DNA from: Fistularia commersonii | Lineage: Eukaryota; Chordata; Actinopteri; Syngnathiformes; Fistulariidae | DNA: 64,000 nt | Assembly (NCBI GenBank): GCA_037954325.1 | Contig: JBBMNZ010000009.1 | Coordinates: forward strand, 9,654,001-9,718,000 | Reading direction: 5' to 3' | Shown here: positions 44,040 through 57,100 of the stretch, one piece after another | How positions within the stretch are numbered: the first letter of the stretch is position 1 | Layout: each line of letters starts with the position of its first letter | Translations under genes and position numbers: made by a program | The notes under the pieces: model-generated | Told to the model about the DNA's origin: nothing | What the model saw: only the letters and a program-made list of their open reading frames with translations | Databases searched by the model: none

Positions 44040-47000
44040 ACAGTATTTCATTGAATCGATTGAATTTTTACTGATTTTTTTTCAATTTAATTTTACAAAA
44101 CTGTGTTTCCCCAGTTCATTTAATACTCCAACGTGTGCGTAATATGTTCTCTTCTTTACCTTTTGGACAGTTTAATAGAAATTTCACTCTCTAATGATTT
44201 ATTATCTTCATCTATACATGTATATATATTATTTTATTATTATTTATTTTTTGAGGAATGGATTCAGACATGCCAGGAACATGTAAATGGTGACAATCAT
44301 CAAATGTTTTTAAATTAGGCTGCCACCCAGAGTACACAGAGGAATATTATTTTGACACTTTGTCATCCTCCAGGGAGAAATGGACCTTTTTGATGTGTGA
44401 TCCGCTAAGGCTTGCATCGGCTGGCAGATTTTATCAGCAAACAAGACAGGCAAGCAGAGCACAGACTAAATAAAAGGGGGTGAATGATAAAAATGTCAAG
44501 GATTATCTTCACTTTGCGGGCGCTGTGATGTCGTATCAAAACGGATTTGGTGGAAATGATTTGACAGGAAGAGAAGCAATGATGTGAGGGGGGTAGGCAA
44601 GATACAACAAGAGGGGATTGTGCCGTGTGTGTGTCTCCCGTTTGATTATACAAATTGTTCCTTTTCTTTTTTTTCGCCTTGCCTGTCTTGACAATAATCT
44701 TCTTATTGAAAATCACATTCACGGAAATGTTTACACAAAGTCGCGGATACATGTTGCCACTTCCACTTCTGTCTTTTGGGCACAAATGAGGAGGGAGAAC
44801 AAAATCCAATTATAGAAATTCACATTTCACTTATTTTTCTTGATTCCATAAACACGTATCCTTGTTTTGACCTCTGATCTTGTGAATTTCAATCGTGCCA
44901 AACTTATGAGCTGCAGCTTAATCAAAGCCATTTTTGTCTTCTGGCCTCGAACAGAGACCTTGTTTGTTTCCTACAGCTCGATCCAAGCATCTATCATTTG
45001 TTTAAACCCCCAAAAGCATCAGTGCTGCAGCTTTCTCTCTGACACAGGGAGTTAGTCAGTCCTACTTGGCTACCAATTCCAGGAAATAACCCGCAGTTGA
45101 GTGAAGATAACTGCCATGCTAAAAAGAAGTTGTTTGAGGAAAATTGGGTGTGTATGCAACACCATAGCTGTCAGGGAAAGAAAGGAGGGGAGGGAGGTGA
45201 AAACACACATGCAAATAAGACAAAATTATGAGATAACAAGTGTAGTGTATGATAACGAAGAGATACAGTCAATCAAAGCCCCTTTTGTTTGTTATAATTA
45301 CAAACTGTGAAACCCTTAAAACGATCTGAATATAAGGATGCATTTCTGGGGACTTCCAGACTGTGCAGAGTGAGAACATCAAACGGAGGCCACTCTCAGC
45401 ACATTATAGTTGAAAAAAAAAAAAGGAAAATATGGAGGAAAAATGGAAAATAGACAAGCAGTGTACACAATCAGCTAAAATAATGTGATAAAGAGCTATA
45501 TTTACATTTGTATTCAAGTTTCTCATATATCCTTAAAAACCATTAGAGGCATTTTATGCATCAATGTAAATACAAAGCCGTTTTTTAATATATTGTATTA
45601 ACGGTATCAAATATATGTTATCTAAAGCAATACAGTATTAGATTTTAAAAAGAGGAAACATATTTTTTATTCCATTGATTTTTTTTTTCTAATTTTTCTT
45701 GAATGTTTGAAAATGTTGGGTGACTCACCCTGCCAATAGCTTTATAGGGCTTTAGTCCCCCCCTACACACACACACACACAGGCACACGAAACACACACA
45801 CTGCTATAAACACATTTGATGGCAAAAAGTTGACTTTCAGAAGGCCGCAGGGCAACATTTCAGATATGTGAGTATTAAAATGCAGGCGGCTCTTCAACAT
45901 CGAACGACTGACCTCTGACAGGCCGGCCTCTAATTGGACCAGCAAGGGAGGGATCGTTGACACTTACAGGATGATCGATTTACAAGTCATGGCAGATAAT
46001 GTTAGGTTTTTGCTTTTTTTTAAAGAGACCCAAAGTAAATCAAAACAACAGCAGACCCAGCACCGATGACAACGTGATCCAGTATTTGAACTCGGAATAG
46101 GAAGACTCCCCGGAGGTCATTAGAACCGAAGAAGCCTCACGGATGAGGGTGGAAACATATTCAAGCGAAGAAATTTAAGTCCAGATGCCAAGACAAGAAG
46201 ATTTCAACAAAAATTCACCATGACCTAGATGCCTCAGAACCTCCACAGATTAGACATAATGTTGTTTTTTTGCGACATTTTGTTCACTGCCGCTCAAAGG
46301 TCACCTGGTGCCCAGGCCAGCGCAGTTTCAGTTGCATTTGATACCCAAACTTACAAACATCAACATCAAGGGAGTGACATTGTGAAAACATCCATGTTCT
46401 TTCATTGATATGGAATCATATTGGGGAAATATTCCAGTAAAAAGATCCGAAACAGAAACACACATTGCCTGAAAGTGAACATTTCCACAAAGTCCCAAAA
46501 AAAATCACCAAAATTACCAAATTATGCTTCTTCATTTCTACACCAAAACAAAACATTCGAGACGTGATAAATCTTGTTACTTACCGGCAAAAGACAGATG
46601 AGCTGATTTCAATTTGATATTGTAGCGAGTCACGAATGTTGGGCTTTTTGTTGATGCTTGTTTTCTGTGTGATTTTGGGGCTGCTGGGAATTTTGTGGGC
46701 GTGGTTTGGGTTGCAAGGAATTCTGGGCTTTTTTTGTACCTGGAATTGAGTTGGAAAACTTTGCAGGCTTATGTGGCTGTGGCAAACAACAACTATTGCT
46801 TATTAAATGGATGTTCTACCATCACCTGGGTATTTCCCTGACTGAAGCACTACAATATCAATTTAGCCATTGTGACATAGTGCGGGCGAGGTCCTGAGTA
46901 ACATTTGGTAACATGAACAAAAAAGATATATATATTGTGAACGATCATAAGACTAGTAATATTGTTGTCTTTGGTGGAGAACATCCTTCTAATGAATGGC

Positions 47001-50000
47001 CGCCTGTGTTGATTTTTCCCCTCCAGTGTGTCTTTCGGGTGCTTAAAGTGACTGATTTGCTCAACTGTCACGCCGACACCCAATGGGATACCTCAAAAAA
47101 AGACGGTGATGGCGGGGAATTCTTTTCTGGCTTCGTGATCTTTTTAGTAGAAGGCAGAAGCGATGAGGAAGCATTTATAAACTATGGTCATGCATATCTA
47201 GATGCAAAGGGGAGGCGGGGGCGCCGGGGTGTTGAAAGGAGGGTGATTGTTGTCCTGTCTGCGCTGCGTAGATGTGTGTGTGCACTGCTGCCTAATGACA
47301 TACAGTCATTTTGCTGTCAGCCTGCCACTTAACACTGACTGCTACTTCCCCCTCCCTCGATCCGTCCATCACATTGTCACACTTAACGACAGCAAGGATT
47401 AGAGCTATAGACACGGGGATTTGTGCTTGTGTGTGCGCAGCTGCAGGGAGACAGACTTTGTTGTCTTCACCCATGACCCACATTTTCAACAATACAGGGC
47501 CCGAGGCGAATTGGAGGGTTTCAGGTAATATGCGCCAGTGTGTGTGTGTCAGTGCGTCACTTTAACCATGTCATCGATGCGTAGATGAATCCTCGCTGCC
47601 TGTGGATTATCACTGTCATCACCTGAGAGGAATGCGGCTCATTCTGTCATGTCCGCCGTTTTGATCTTTGAGGAGCAACAGGGACGTGGAAGCATCAGCG
47701 GGGCCGGACTGTTTCTAAGCTCGGTCTTGGATCTCACAGGAAAAGTTATGTGGAATATTTCAAATCTGACTTCTGTTTTGATAGACAAGGACTCTGGATG
47801 CAATAGAGAGATGTGAAAATAATTTTGGTAATTGTTTTTGTGTTGGCTTATGTGTAACTGCGTTTCCATTCAAAAGATATTCCACAGCTAAAGTAAAATT
47901 TGGAGAAATTGGGACGCAAATGACTTCCCTTTTCTTGACATAGGCTTCCAATCCAGTTTGTTTTTTTTCAACGGTAATCGTTGTTTTCCCTGAGTATCGG
48001 CTCGACAATTAAACTTGCCTTTAACTTTAAGTGCATTTTTTTACGCCATCCAAAAGTCCAATTTTTCCAATACCTTTTCACAATAAAAGCTGGCATCATC
48101 AGACATGCGTTGAACATATCAGTCAAACTCAATCATAGACATCAGTGAATAAATGCAACTAGACGTCCTCACCAAAAGAGAGAATACATTTAAAAACCAA
48201 ATGTCCATGGATTTTGATGTGAACAGTCTCATGCAGCTTATTTTAAAACGGCGGAAGGGGATGACTCTAGGTGCACCAGGTGCAATGTTTATGTCTCTTA
48301 TTAGTTTCTGCAATAACAGTGAGTGAAAATCAAACTGGCACAATCTATCATCTAAAAAGATGTAAATAGAGTTTGTTTGTGTAGCTGAAAAACGAAGGAA
48401 CGCAGCCCACGTGACTTTATATTCAAAAAGTTTGATAATGTGTTGCAATTACATTTATCCTCAGGTCAGAGGTTCATCCTTTGACGAACCCGGAGCGTCA
48501 TTTGGAAAAGCATCCATTTTTGGGGTGCAGTGTTAGCGGAAGAATGCGATTTCTCATTTACCTCAGAAAGATGTGGAAAATACAAACTCCGCTTTTACTT
48601 AGACTGGGTTTAGATAACCTAAGTGAATTTAAGTTTTCATTTAGATTTACTAAATCTAGCCATCATGCTGATATAGACATGATGACCCAAGTTCAGCATA
48701 AAATGACAAGCAGAGGTATCTAAGGCGTCGGTATGTGACCCGAAGGGAACCTCCCCCACTCATCAGGCTGTTGTGTTCTTCATGGTGTTTCTTTGAATTA
48801 TTTATGTCCCTGGTTGTTAAAGAAATAGGAAATTTACACACAAACAAGCAGGGAATATAGCACAAATATGCTTTTTTTTTTTCTTTCTTGCTCAACAACT
48901 CATGTCAAGAGCTTTTCAGAGCAAGAGACAGAGAGAGAGGACACACAAGACCAGAGGTGACGACGTGAAAATAAATCTCGGTGCAAGAGCCGTTGACGCG
49001 GTGAGCAGAGGTGTTGCTTAACCAGAAAGAAAATCTCCAAGAAACCTCTGTGATATGCATAGAAGTAGAGGTACAAGCACATGTAAAGTCACACCTTTCA
49101 CTCAGCGGGCTCCAGATGAAGCACAGGCTTTCATTATCGTTTCACCAGACATCTGTAAAAGATGCCTCCGGTCGCCTCGGCCCTCTTGGATGCGAAAACA
49201 TTTTCTGCCTTGTCAGGTATCGCGGGGGGGGTTGACAGCAAAAATTTACCTCGAAATCTCGTTGGTCCGTAAATTGTAAATAGGCAACACCGAAATAGCG
49301 TGACTGAGGGCTGATGACAGCCAGGCTCCAAGGTTCTCCGAGTGTTTTATAGACAGTTTAGATAACGCGGGAGGAGGAAACAGATAAGAGAAGCACCACA
49401 AGGTTTCACACCAGTATGGTATGACGTTAATTCGGGCCTCTTACCTTCCCGGTTCTCCTTGTTTTTCCATGCTATTGACTCCGTCCACCTATTTCACCGC
49501 TCCTTGCTGCCCCGCTGTCCGAGCAACACTTCAGTAAACAAAACCCGGGGAGCTAAACGCTATTGAATGGGCCGCCCCGCTGGCAGGATCTGAACAGGGT
49601 GTGTAGAGAGGGGCCTGTCAGCTGTTGCCACAGCGCTGTTGCAGCATGTGGAAACAGTGGGGACACTCTGTCTATGATGCCACCCCCGCTTCATCCTGTC
49701 TTTCAGCGGCTCGCCCCTTCTGTCTTTATCTTTCGGTGAGTCCCGCGAATGGTTTCCTCGGCGACGGGAGGGCCGACATCTCGACAACCACACGGGAGAA
49801 GAAGAAAAACACGTGCCGTAAAGCCCTAAAGTGGCCGCGTTCATTTCAGAGCACACCTGCGAATTATTCACAGCGGACAGGTTTGGGGAGAGAGATGGAC
49901 TACGGTCGTCTCCTTGTTGATAAAATCTGGCCGCAGCGGGACAATCCCATTCACAACAGAAGCCACTCCGAGACAGAAGCCACTCACCCCTTGTTTCCTT

Positions 50001-50715
50001 TGAATCTTTTTGCAGGGAGTATTCGGGAGCAGAGCCCTTTATCTGCACACTCCCTCGGTTCTGGTGCCTTGGTTTTGGATGAGGAGCTTCGGGTATTCAC
50101 ATACTTTCTCTTTCTGTCTTTCATTTGTGCCATTTGCTCCAGTTGGGTACATTTACAATGTGTCTTTTGTCAAGCATGTTGGAAGTCCATTTATTTGCCA
50201 TGTTTTGATGTACTCTGTTCTCAACAAAAAAAAAATCAACCCTCACCACATATTCCATGTCAAATAAAAAGGGCCGACTTGCTTCTAGCGTACAGCTGAG
50301 ATGTGCAAAAGCAATTCTGATGGAAACACAAGCATCGACCGTAATGATCTGCTCCAGCAGCCGTGTCAGGGAAGGAATGCGTTGCTGACGGATCTGGCGG
50401 AAATGAGGCGTTACTCGGCCTGTTCATGGGTAAATATTGTGCCTGAATTACACCTTGTCCTCTGTCATAAAGCGCACATGGACAGAATGATGGTGACATT
50501 TCTGACTGGCTGTCAGAGGTCAACCGATTTTGTTTCGGATTTATCGCGCCACCTGCGTGAGCGATCGCGCGACTCCCCCCCCCCCCCGCTGCACGAGCCA
50601 CCCGAGCTTCCTGGACTGGCCCGGTCGAGCCGAATGAGTAAGAACACACCAGCGAAGGATCCAGATTGGCCTCCTGGGTCCAATGGCTTATTCAGCTGAA
50701 AACGTAATCGGGGTA

Positions 50716-50748
<33 letters not shown>

Positions 50749-53400
50749 GTGAAGCAGTCATGACTAATGCAAAATGTGGCTCCAAGACCAAGCCAACATT
50801 TGCGAGTTTGACTATTTAGAAGCACTTCTACTTGAATTGAACAAATACATGAACCTACCGCGTGGCTTTTCTGTTTGAATGCAGTAAATGGGATGGAGAT
50901 GCAGAGAGTTGACGGGATCTCGGCCCCCTCGTCCTCCTGACGGTGGAGGAGCTTCTACGTTTGCAAGTGATTACTGGCTGTCGAATCAGATGTGCAGGGG
51001 TTCAGTTCCAGATTCATTCATTCAAATTACTACTGATACAAATGCTGGGGAATTTCAGACAGTGTAATAGACCTAGCCGGTGCCCATCTTTATCACTGTC
51101 TTTAATTGCTTAATAACTTGATTCATTCCCCTCCTAGCCTCCATTGGCTTGAAAAGGATTTTCACCTTTCAAATGTTCAACCAATTGTCATCAGTTATTA
51201 TGCATTTAAATCAGCCGCCATTGGTTTGGCGACGCAACAAACATTTGTGTTGCACTTTTCAACTACAAAAGGAAGGAATTTGCACACTGATTTGCAAAAG
51301 CACTTTCCATTGGATCTAACAGAGCTATTAAATATCCCGAATGTAAAGACTATGTAATCAGTTTTATGTAAGTATATCAGCAAAGAGATTTGTGTGACCG
51401 AACCCTGCAACCTTTTAAATATTATGACTGCAATGTGATCACCGCTGCCGGCTGGAGTGAAGACCTCGAAGGCCAAAACATTTGGTAGCTTTTTAGTCAA
51501 TGGATACTGGCTCTGTTTACAATATGATTTTTAATTGCTTGCTGGAGTTGTTGGACTCTCCTGAAGCCAAGGGTAAATGGTGGTAACTGGAATTTGTGCA
51601 ATTACTGATGAAGCCCGTTCCAAATAAAAAAACCCGGTCCATTTGACTGGCCAGGTGCGACCGTGTGTTTTGACAAATAAAAGTCTGTCTCGGTTAGAAG
51701 CTGTTGACGTCAATATTATTCCCGATTGCCATGACAGTTGAGCAGAGAAACCATGATCGTTACGTCAAGCTGTCAGTCAATAAAAAAAAAAAATCATATA
51801 AAATACAGAAAAAAAACAAACAGTCAGAAGAGGGTGAGAAAATGAGGGGGAAGACAGTAAAACTACCAGACTGTGTGGTGGGAGAATTAAAAATGTGACA
51901 AATGCATGGCTGCCTCCTTGGCACGTTGGCAAACCATATTGGTCTCTTCCAGATATGATCAGAATAAAAGCAAAAGAGATCTACTTGGTCATGAGTGACA
52001 GATTCTGGGCTCTCTCTCTTACACCCCATGTCATGGAAATGGGTCAGATGATCAGATTCCGTGCAAATAAATGATTTGCGGTGTTGACTGATATGTTATT
52101 AAGTTGCCAAATTTTGTGTAGCAGTGAGTAAAGTATTAGTCATACTGCAACAATCTGGTAATATTCCTCATCTGAGGAGAAAAAGAAACTCAAGAGTTTT
52201 ACCCAATCTATCCGCATTCTTGTCTGAAATGTTCCATCTGAAAGGTTAGTTCAGGATTTCAGGAAAGTTCGGGTCAAACGTCAATGTTTTAAATGGTAAA
52301 TAGCTTCTTTGTTGAGATGGTGCCGCAGAGCATTGAAAAAGGAATCCATGTACATCGTTATTTTTTTTTTGTCACTATATCTAGCGATCCCCGTTCATAA
52401 AATTATCACCGGTTATAGACTATGCTGTTTATATAAATGGAAGCTCTGTCAGGAGTGAGGCAGAAAAACTGAAAATCCCCCTAAAAAACCGTGACTGAGG
52501 GGGAACTTTTGATCGGCCCCTTTTGATTTAAATCCCTTATTTCATCTCACTCATGCACACAGCAATTCCACACTTACATTTTACTGTGTGTAAGACTTAA
52601 TGTGATGTGTTATCTATAAACTATTGCTATTCGGTGTAACATTAGCTGTATTCATCCGAATGCATACAAAAAGGTTGGCATTTAACATAGCTGGATGAAA
52701 GATTGCCTGCCGCTATGTCTTCTTTTAATTCCCAGCATAAGTCCGGATCCCACCGTAGCATAGCATAGCTTTCATTTCAGGACATTGCTTTTCTTCACTT
52801 TGATTGGTGCAAAACCCCAACCACACAAGCCGCCATGTATGCGTTATTATGGGATTACTAGAGACACTAATAAGGAAATATGTTATACAGAGTTGTTTGA
52901 ATCGCCTTGTGGTAAACAATGAGGATATTAATAAGCTACAGCGAAGAAGCTAATGCCGCTAATTTCTGGAAGTGAAATTATGTCATGAGATGTGATTAAA
53001 AAAAAGGTGGATGCAAAGGAAAGAATATAATTTGTTGAGGTTCCAGCAACGGAGCAAGCAAAGGTCAGCGCGGCTCCATCAGAAGCTTCGCTGTAATCGG
53101 ATACGTTACTCCGGTCAACAGAGGAAGAAAAAAACACTTTCAGCTACATATTGTGTGGCTTAAACAAGTCCAGAACTGTTGTAAAACTTTTTATTCGACA
53201 TCGTAAAGTGTTTATAAATGAGAGAAGCCATTGAGTTTTTCTGTTTTTTTTTTTCTTATTTTTTAAACCCGCCTGTAAAAGTTACCATTGCTAAAGGGAA
53301 AGCACCTTCAAGTCAGGGGGAAATCTGAGGCCTCGGTATCGTGGCCAGAAGATCAAAACAAAACAAAATCTCGAAAAACACGACGAATATTATGAGCGCC
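44040..53400. other. Intergenic, no gene recognised
   Basis: Holds small CA tracts at 45765-45780 and 50717-50746. The longest open frame, 49625-50299 plus (224 codons counting non-ATG starts), has no similarity I recognise and no splice or repeat context. Confidence 0.45.
50717..50746. repeat. (CA)15 microsatellite
   Basis: Thirty bases of alternating CA. Confidence 0.95.
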
Positions 53401-54060
53401 TTCATTTCATTTCGACGGCATGACAAACACGTCGACGTTTCAAACGGTGAAAAGGAGGGAGGGCGGTCTTTTGTTCTTCGATTTCATCAAAACTAACTGC
53501 CGCAGCAGGAGATTGTGGTTTAATAGCAGAAAAAGCGCAACAGAAACAACAAGAGAAACAGAACCTGGTCCGGAAAGGACAGAGGAGCTCGCGTCGAGGG
53601 ACAACGTGGGGAAGCGAGGTTGCGGCGATGTGAGCGCAGCAGCAGCCAAAGACAGAGAAAAACAGGCGAACCTGGGGATTTGGAGCAGGAAAGCTGCAGA
53701 AGACACTCACTCATGATCACCGGAATATCCTGGGTATCACGGCTGCATGCAGGATTTCAAAGGCAGCGAGAAGGCCTGGGGGCGCGCACGGAGGAGGGGG
53801 AGGGACCGAGGAGTGATGCTTCTCCGACTGGGGCCGAGACCCCATCACTCCTCGTCTGGGTCTCCGCACTGACGGTGGTGAAATTGAAAAACCCGAAACA
53901 CATGAGGACCCCGGGTAGTAAAAGTGATGAAGCACATCACAAGATAAATGATCAAAAAAAGAGTCCCTGTGTGTGTGCGTGAGTGCGTGTGCGCACGTGT
54001 GTGTGTGCGCGTGCATTACCTTTCAAAGAAGCCCGGAAGATCTTTTTCCGGTCAGAGTAG
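53401..54060. other. GC-richer intergenic stretch, no gene recognised
   Basis: Open frames overlap on both strands, a sign of composition rather than coding. It ends in a TG/CG alternating tract near 53965-54015. Confidence 0.4.
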
Positions 54061-54115
54061 ATACAGGAAATTACATTATAATCAATGCCCAATCACAGTA
54101 GGTCTTAATTACATT

Positions 54116-54140
54116 GTTTTGTTTTGTTTTGTTTTGTTTT
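54116..54140. repeat. (GTTTT)5 microsatellite
   Basis: Five tandem GTTTT units. Confidence 0.95.
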
Positions 54141-54179
54141 GAAAAACGTTATTTCTATCTGACCTCTCATTAATCATCT

Positions 54180-57100
54180 GAATATTTTTTCCAAAATGAA
54201 TTCAAATAGCAAAACATATATGATTCCTATATGATTTATAGAAAAGAAACATGGCCAACTGATCTGGACTGCGGACCAGCGTCCTTGGTTTCACGTTTTT
54301 CCAAAATTGATAATTGTGCGTCTGCAATAAAGGAGAGAAAAAGGTATTATAAGACAGTGACAAGTTGAAAAAAAACAGGAGTAATTAATGATTAAGAACT
54401 TTAAGGGCTGTAAATCAGAGTATTTTTTTATTTTAGTTAAACTTGTGTGGTGGAATAGATGTGGTCTTAAATTGGTTAAGTAGCAATTCAGATTACAGAC
54501 AAGGACCGAAAGTGGAATTTTTTTAGGACTTTTTTCTATTGACATCATAATGAGATAAAGTTTGCAGTTTGTTTTATTTTTCCAATGCTGCTTCAGTTTA
54601 ACCTTGTAAATGATGTGCTGGTGGAAATAGTATCGCAATGGCAATAAGTCACAACATTTGGGTAAAACAAATGCAATTATTTATGCAAATTATAAAAAAG
54701 AATTATTTTACATTATTCGACATTGCGTTGGCTTGACCTTGGGACGACAAACTGAAAATGACTATTATTTTTTTTTCCTCATTACCAGATGACCGGAAGA
54801 TGAAGACGTTTGTTTTCAGGAATAAGGTCCGTGGGACGAGGTCAGACTTTCAACGCCGGCCCGCATCCGGTCTTTTAAAAGCAGCCGATTTCAGTGTGCG
54901 GCCTCACAGACTGTGGCATTCTTTACAAATTGATTTGGAGGGTGGTGCAAATGTTTTTCAGCTGAAGAAAGTGTCTGAAGATGGAGCGATTAGAGAAGAT
55001 AAGGGGGAACAGATCCCTTCCGCTGACGGTGAAATATTACGCGCCGGTTCTATTTTCCCATGTTCTCGTCAGAGTATCATGTATTTATGTCTGAGTGGGT
55101 GGGGGGGATGGAGGAGGGGGTCGGCGGTTCTTCTTGTCCTTGCTTCTTTCATGTCCATTTTTTTTTTTTTTTTTTTTTTGTTGCTTTGACCACAAATAGC
55201 TGGTTTTATTTTCTGTAATGGTGCACGACAATGCGTGGAATAAATAAATGAGTTGGACGCAGAGAAGAAGAGGAAGAAAAAGAAGTGATATAACTGTGAC
55301 TCATCTGGATTCCAGGTCAGTTCAACAGCAGGAAGTTTCCAAAAAAATTCCAGTGAGTTTCTTGTGACGGATGAAGACTTGTTTTTCACGTTTTCGGTGA
55401 TAAATCACTCGCACAAACATATTAATCAAACGTTGGAACGCCGGCGTCTTTCAAATTCTCCATAATGAGCATTAATCTGCAGCCATTTTTGTCCCCCTTC
55501 CCTCCCATCCCCACCCCCTAGCGAAGAGAAACCCCGGTGGAGCTCAGCTGCACCCCGAGCAGCTGTCCCGTCTGGCAGGCCCGCTCCAAGTGAGCTCACA
55601 CTTTGCTTTAGGGAACCGGGATGACTTAAATCTGAACATGTTTGACTTTTATCGCCATCCTCGTGATCTTCCAAGAGCGCGAATCCAAACCGCCGAGAAA
55701 TTACTTTCACGGGCCCGTTGTTAACGTTTGTTATTACAATGTAATAAATGATGATTTTTTTTTTTTTTTTTTTTTTTGTGTTCACTTCGCATCTGATAGT
55801 ATTCGAATTTAAGGCGAATTAGGAATTTCAAAAAGCGTGCAAAGCGGTGAACTGCCGCGGCGGACGGAGACAAATATTTAGCCCGAGATGTCATCAGATC
55901 CAGCGGAACCTCACGCTGCAAAAAAAAAGGGAAGCGCAGACGAAGGGGAAGACCTGACTGAATCATTAAGATGGCGAGGCCTTGAAGCATTGTGCGACGA
56001 GATCCGAGCTCAACACCTGACAGAGAGATAGACGGATGATTTACTCCAGATTAAAGAACAACGGACACATTGTTCTCTCATCTTTCTCCCCTTTTTCTTC
56101 CCCGCCCAGCCCACTTATCCCCCTCAGCGAATCATTGATGCCATTCATGCCCCTGAAATGCTACGCCGTTGTGATTTTCTTCTCCGTCTTCTCCTTTGTT
56201 TCTCGCCTCTCCTTTTTTCCCTCCGCCCCCCCGCCATCCCCAAGCGTTCCCGGGGCACTGGAGGCTCTTCTCTTAAGTTTTTCTTTCCGCTCAGATTAAG
56301 TGTGACAGATTGGCAAAAGGAGCACATGACAGGAGTTCAGATGGCAGACAAGAATAAGATCAGACATGTGATGCGATATTAAGAGGTCACAAGAGCTGAC
56401 GCGCACGCACGCGCGCACACACACACACATATATACACGAACACGAATACAAACACTGATTTTAACCATATGATCCAAGGCCACGTTATTAAAGCGCACA
56501 CCCTCCTGTACGGACGCTCATTGAGATCTTATCTGAGTTTTATCACAACATAAAGGACCCAGAAGGGAGCGGGAAAGTTCACGAACCGTCAGCGGCGAGG
56601 GGCTGAAATCCAACGTGAAGGTTTTGACATCGGCTACAACAGCCGTAATTTGATTAGACTTGGGTGACGTTCTTTCACACAACCTGGGGTTTTGGGGCGG
56701 GGGGGCGGAGGACGGCATCTGCTACTGCCAAATGCATTAACTTCTGTGAACTCGGAGACAGGAAGAGTGAAGTATTGTTTGAATCTATGCTCTTTTCCAT
56801 TTGGTCAAACAACAGGCATTTTAATGCTTTCAAGACACTCCTGACAGACCGGCTGAAGATTTATAATGCTTAAGAATTGTGAACACATGTAAGCGAGGCG
56901 AGTTAGATAGTATCAACCCAGAGGAGGCGGACGGGTAACAAGAAGAGCTGGGAGTGAAAACGCGGGACAATCTCTCGCTGTCGGCCGCAGCCTTTAATTT
57001 CACAGAGTGGCGTATAAAGCTTGCGTTTGTGAAAAGGGGACGTACGGCGAAACAAGTAGAATCCGGTTATCCCAATAAAATGAACTAAGTGCATGGTTTT

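Noticed and set aside
49625..50299. 224-codon plus-strand frame
   Set aside because: An opposite-strand frame of 162 codons overlaps it and no family similarity is visible; composition effect is likely.
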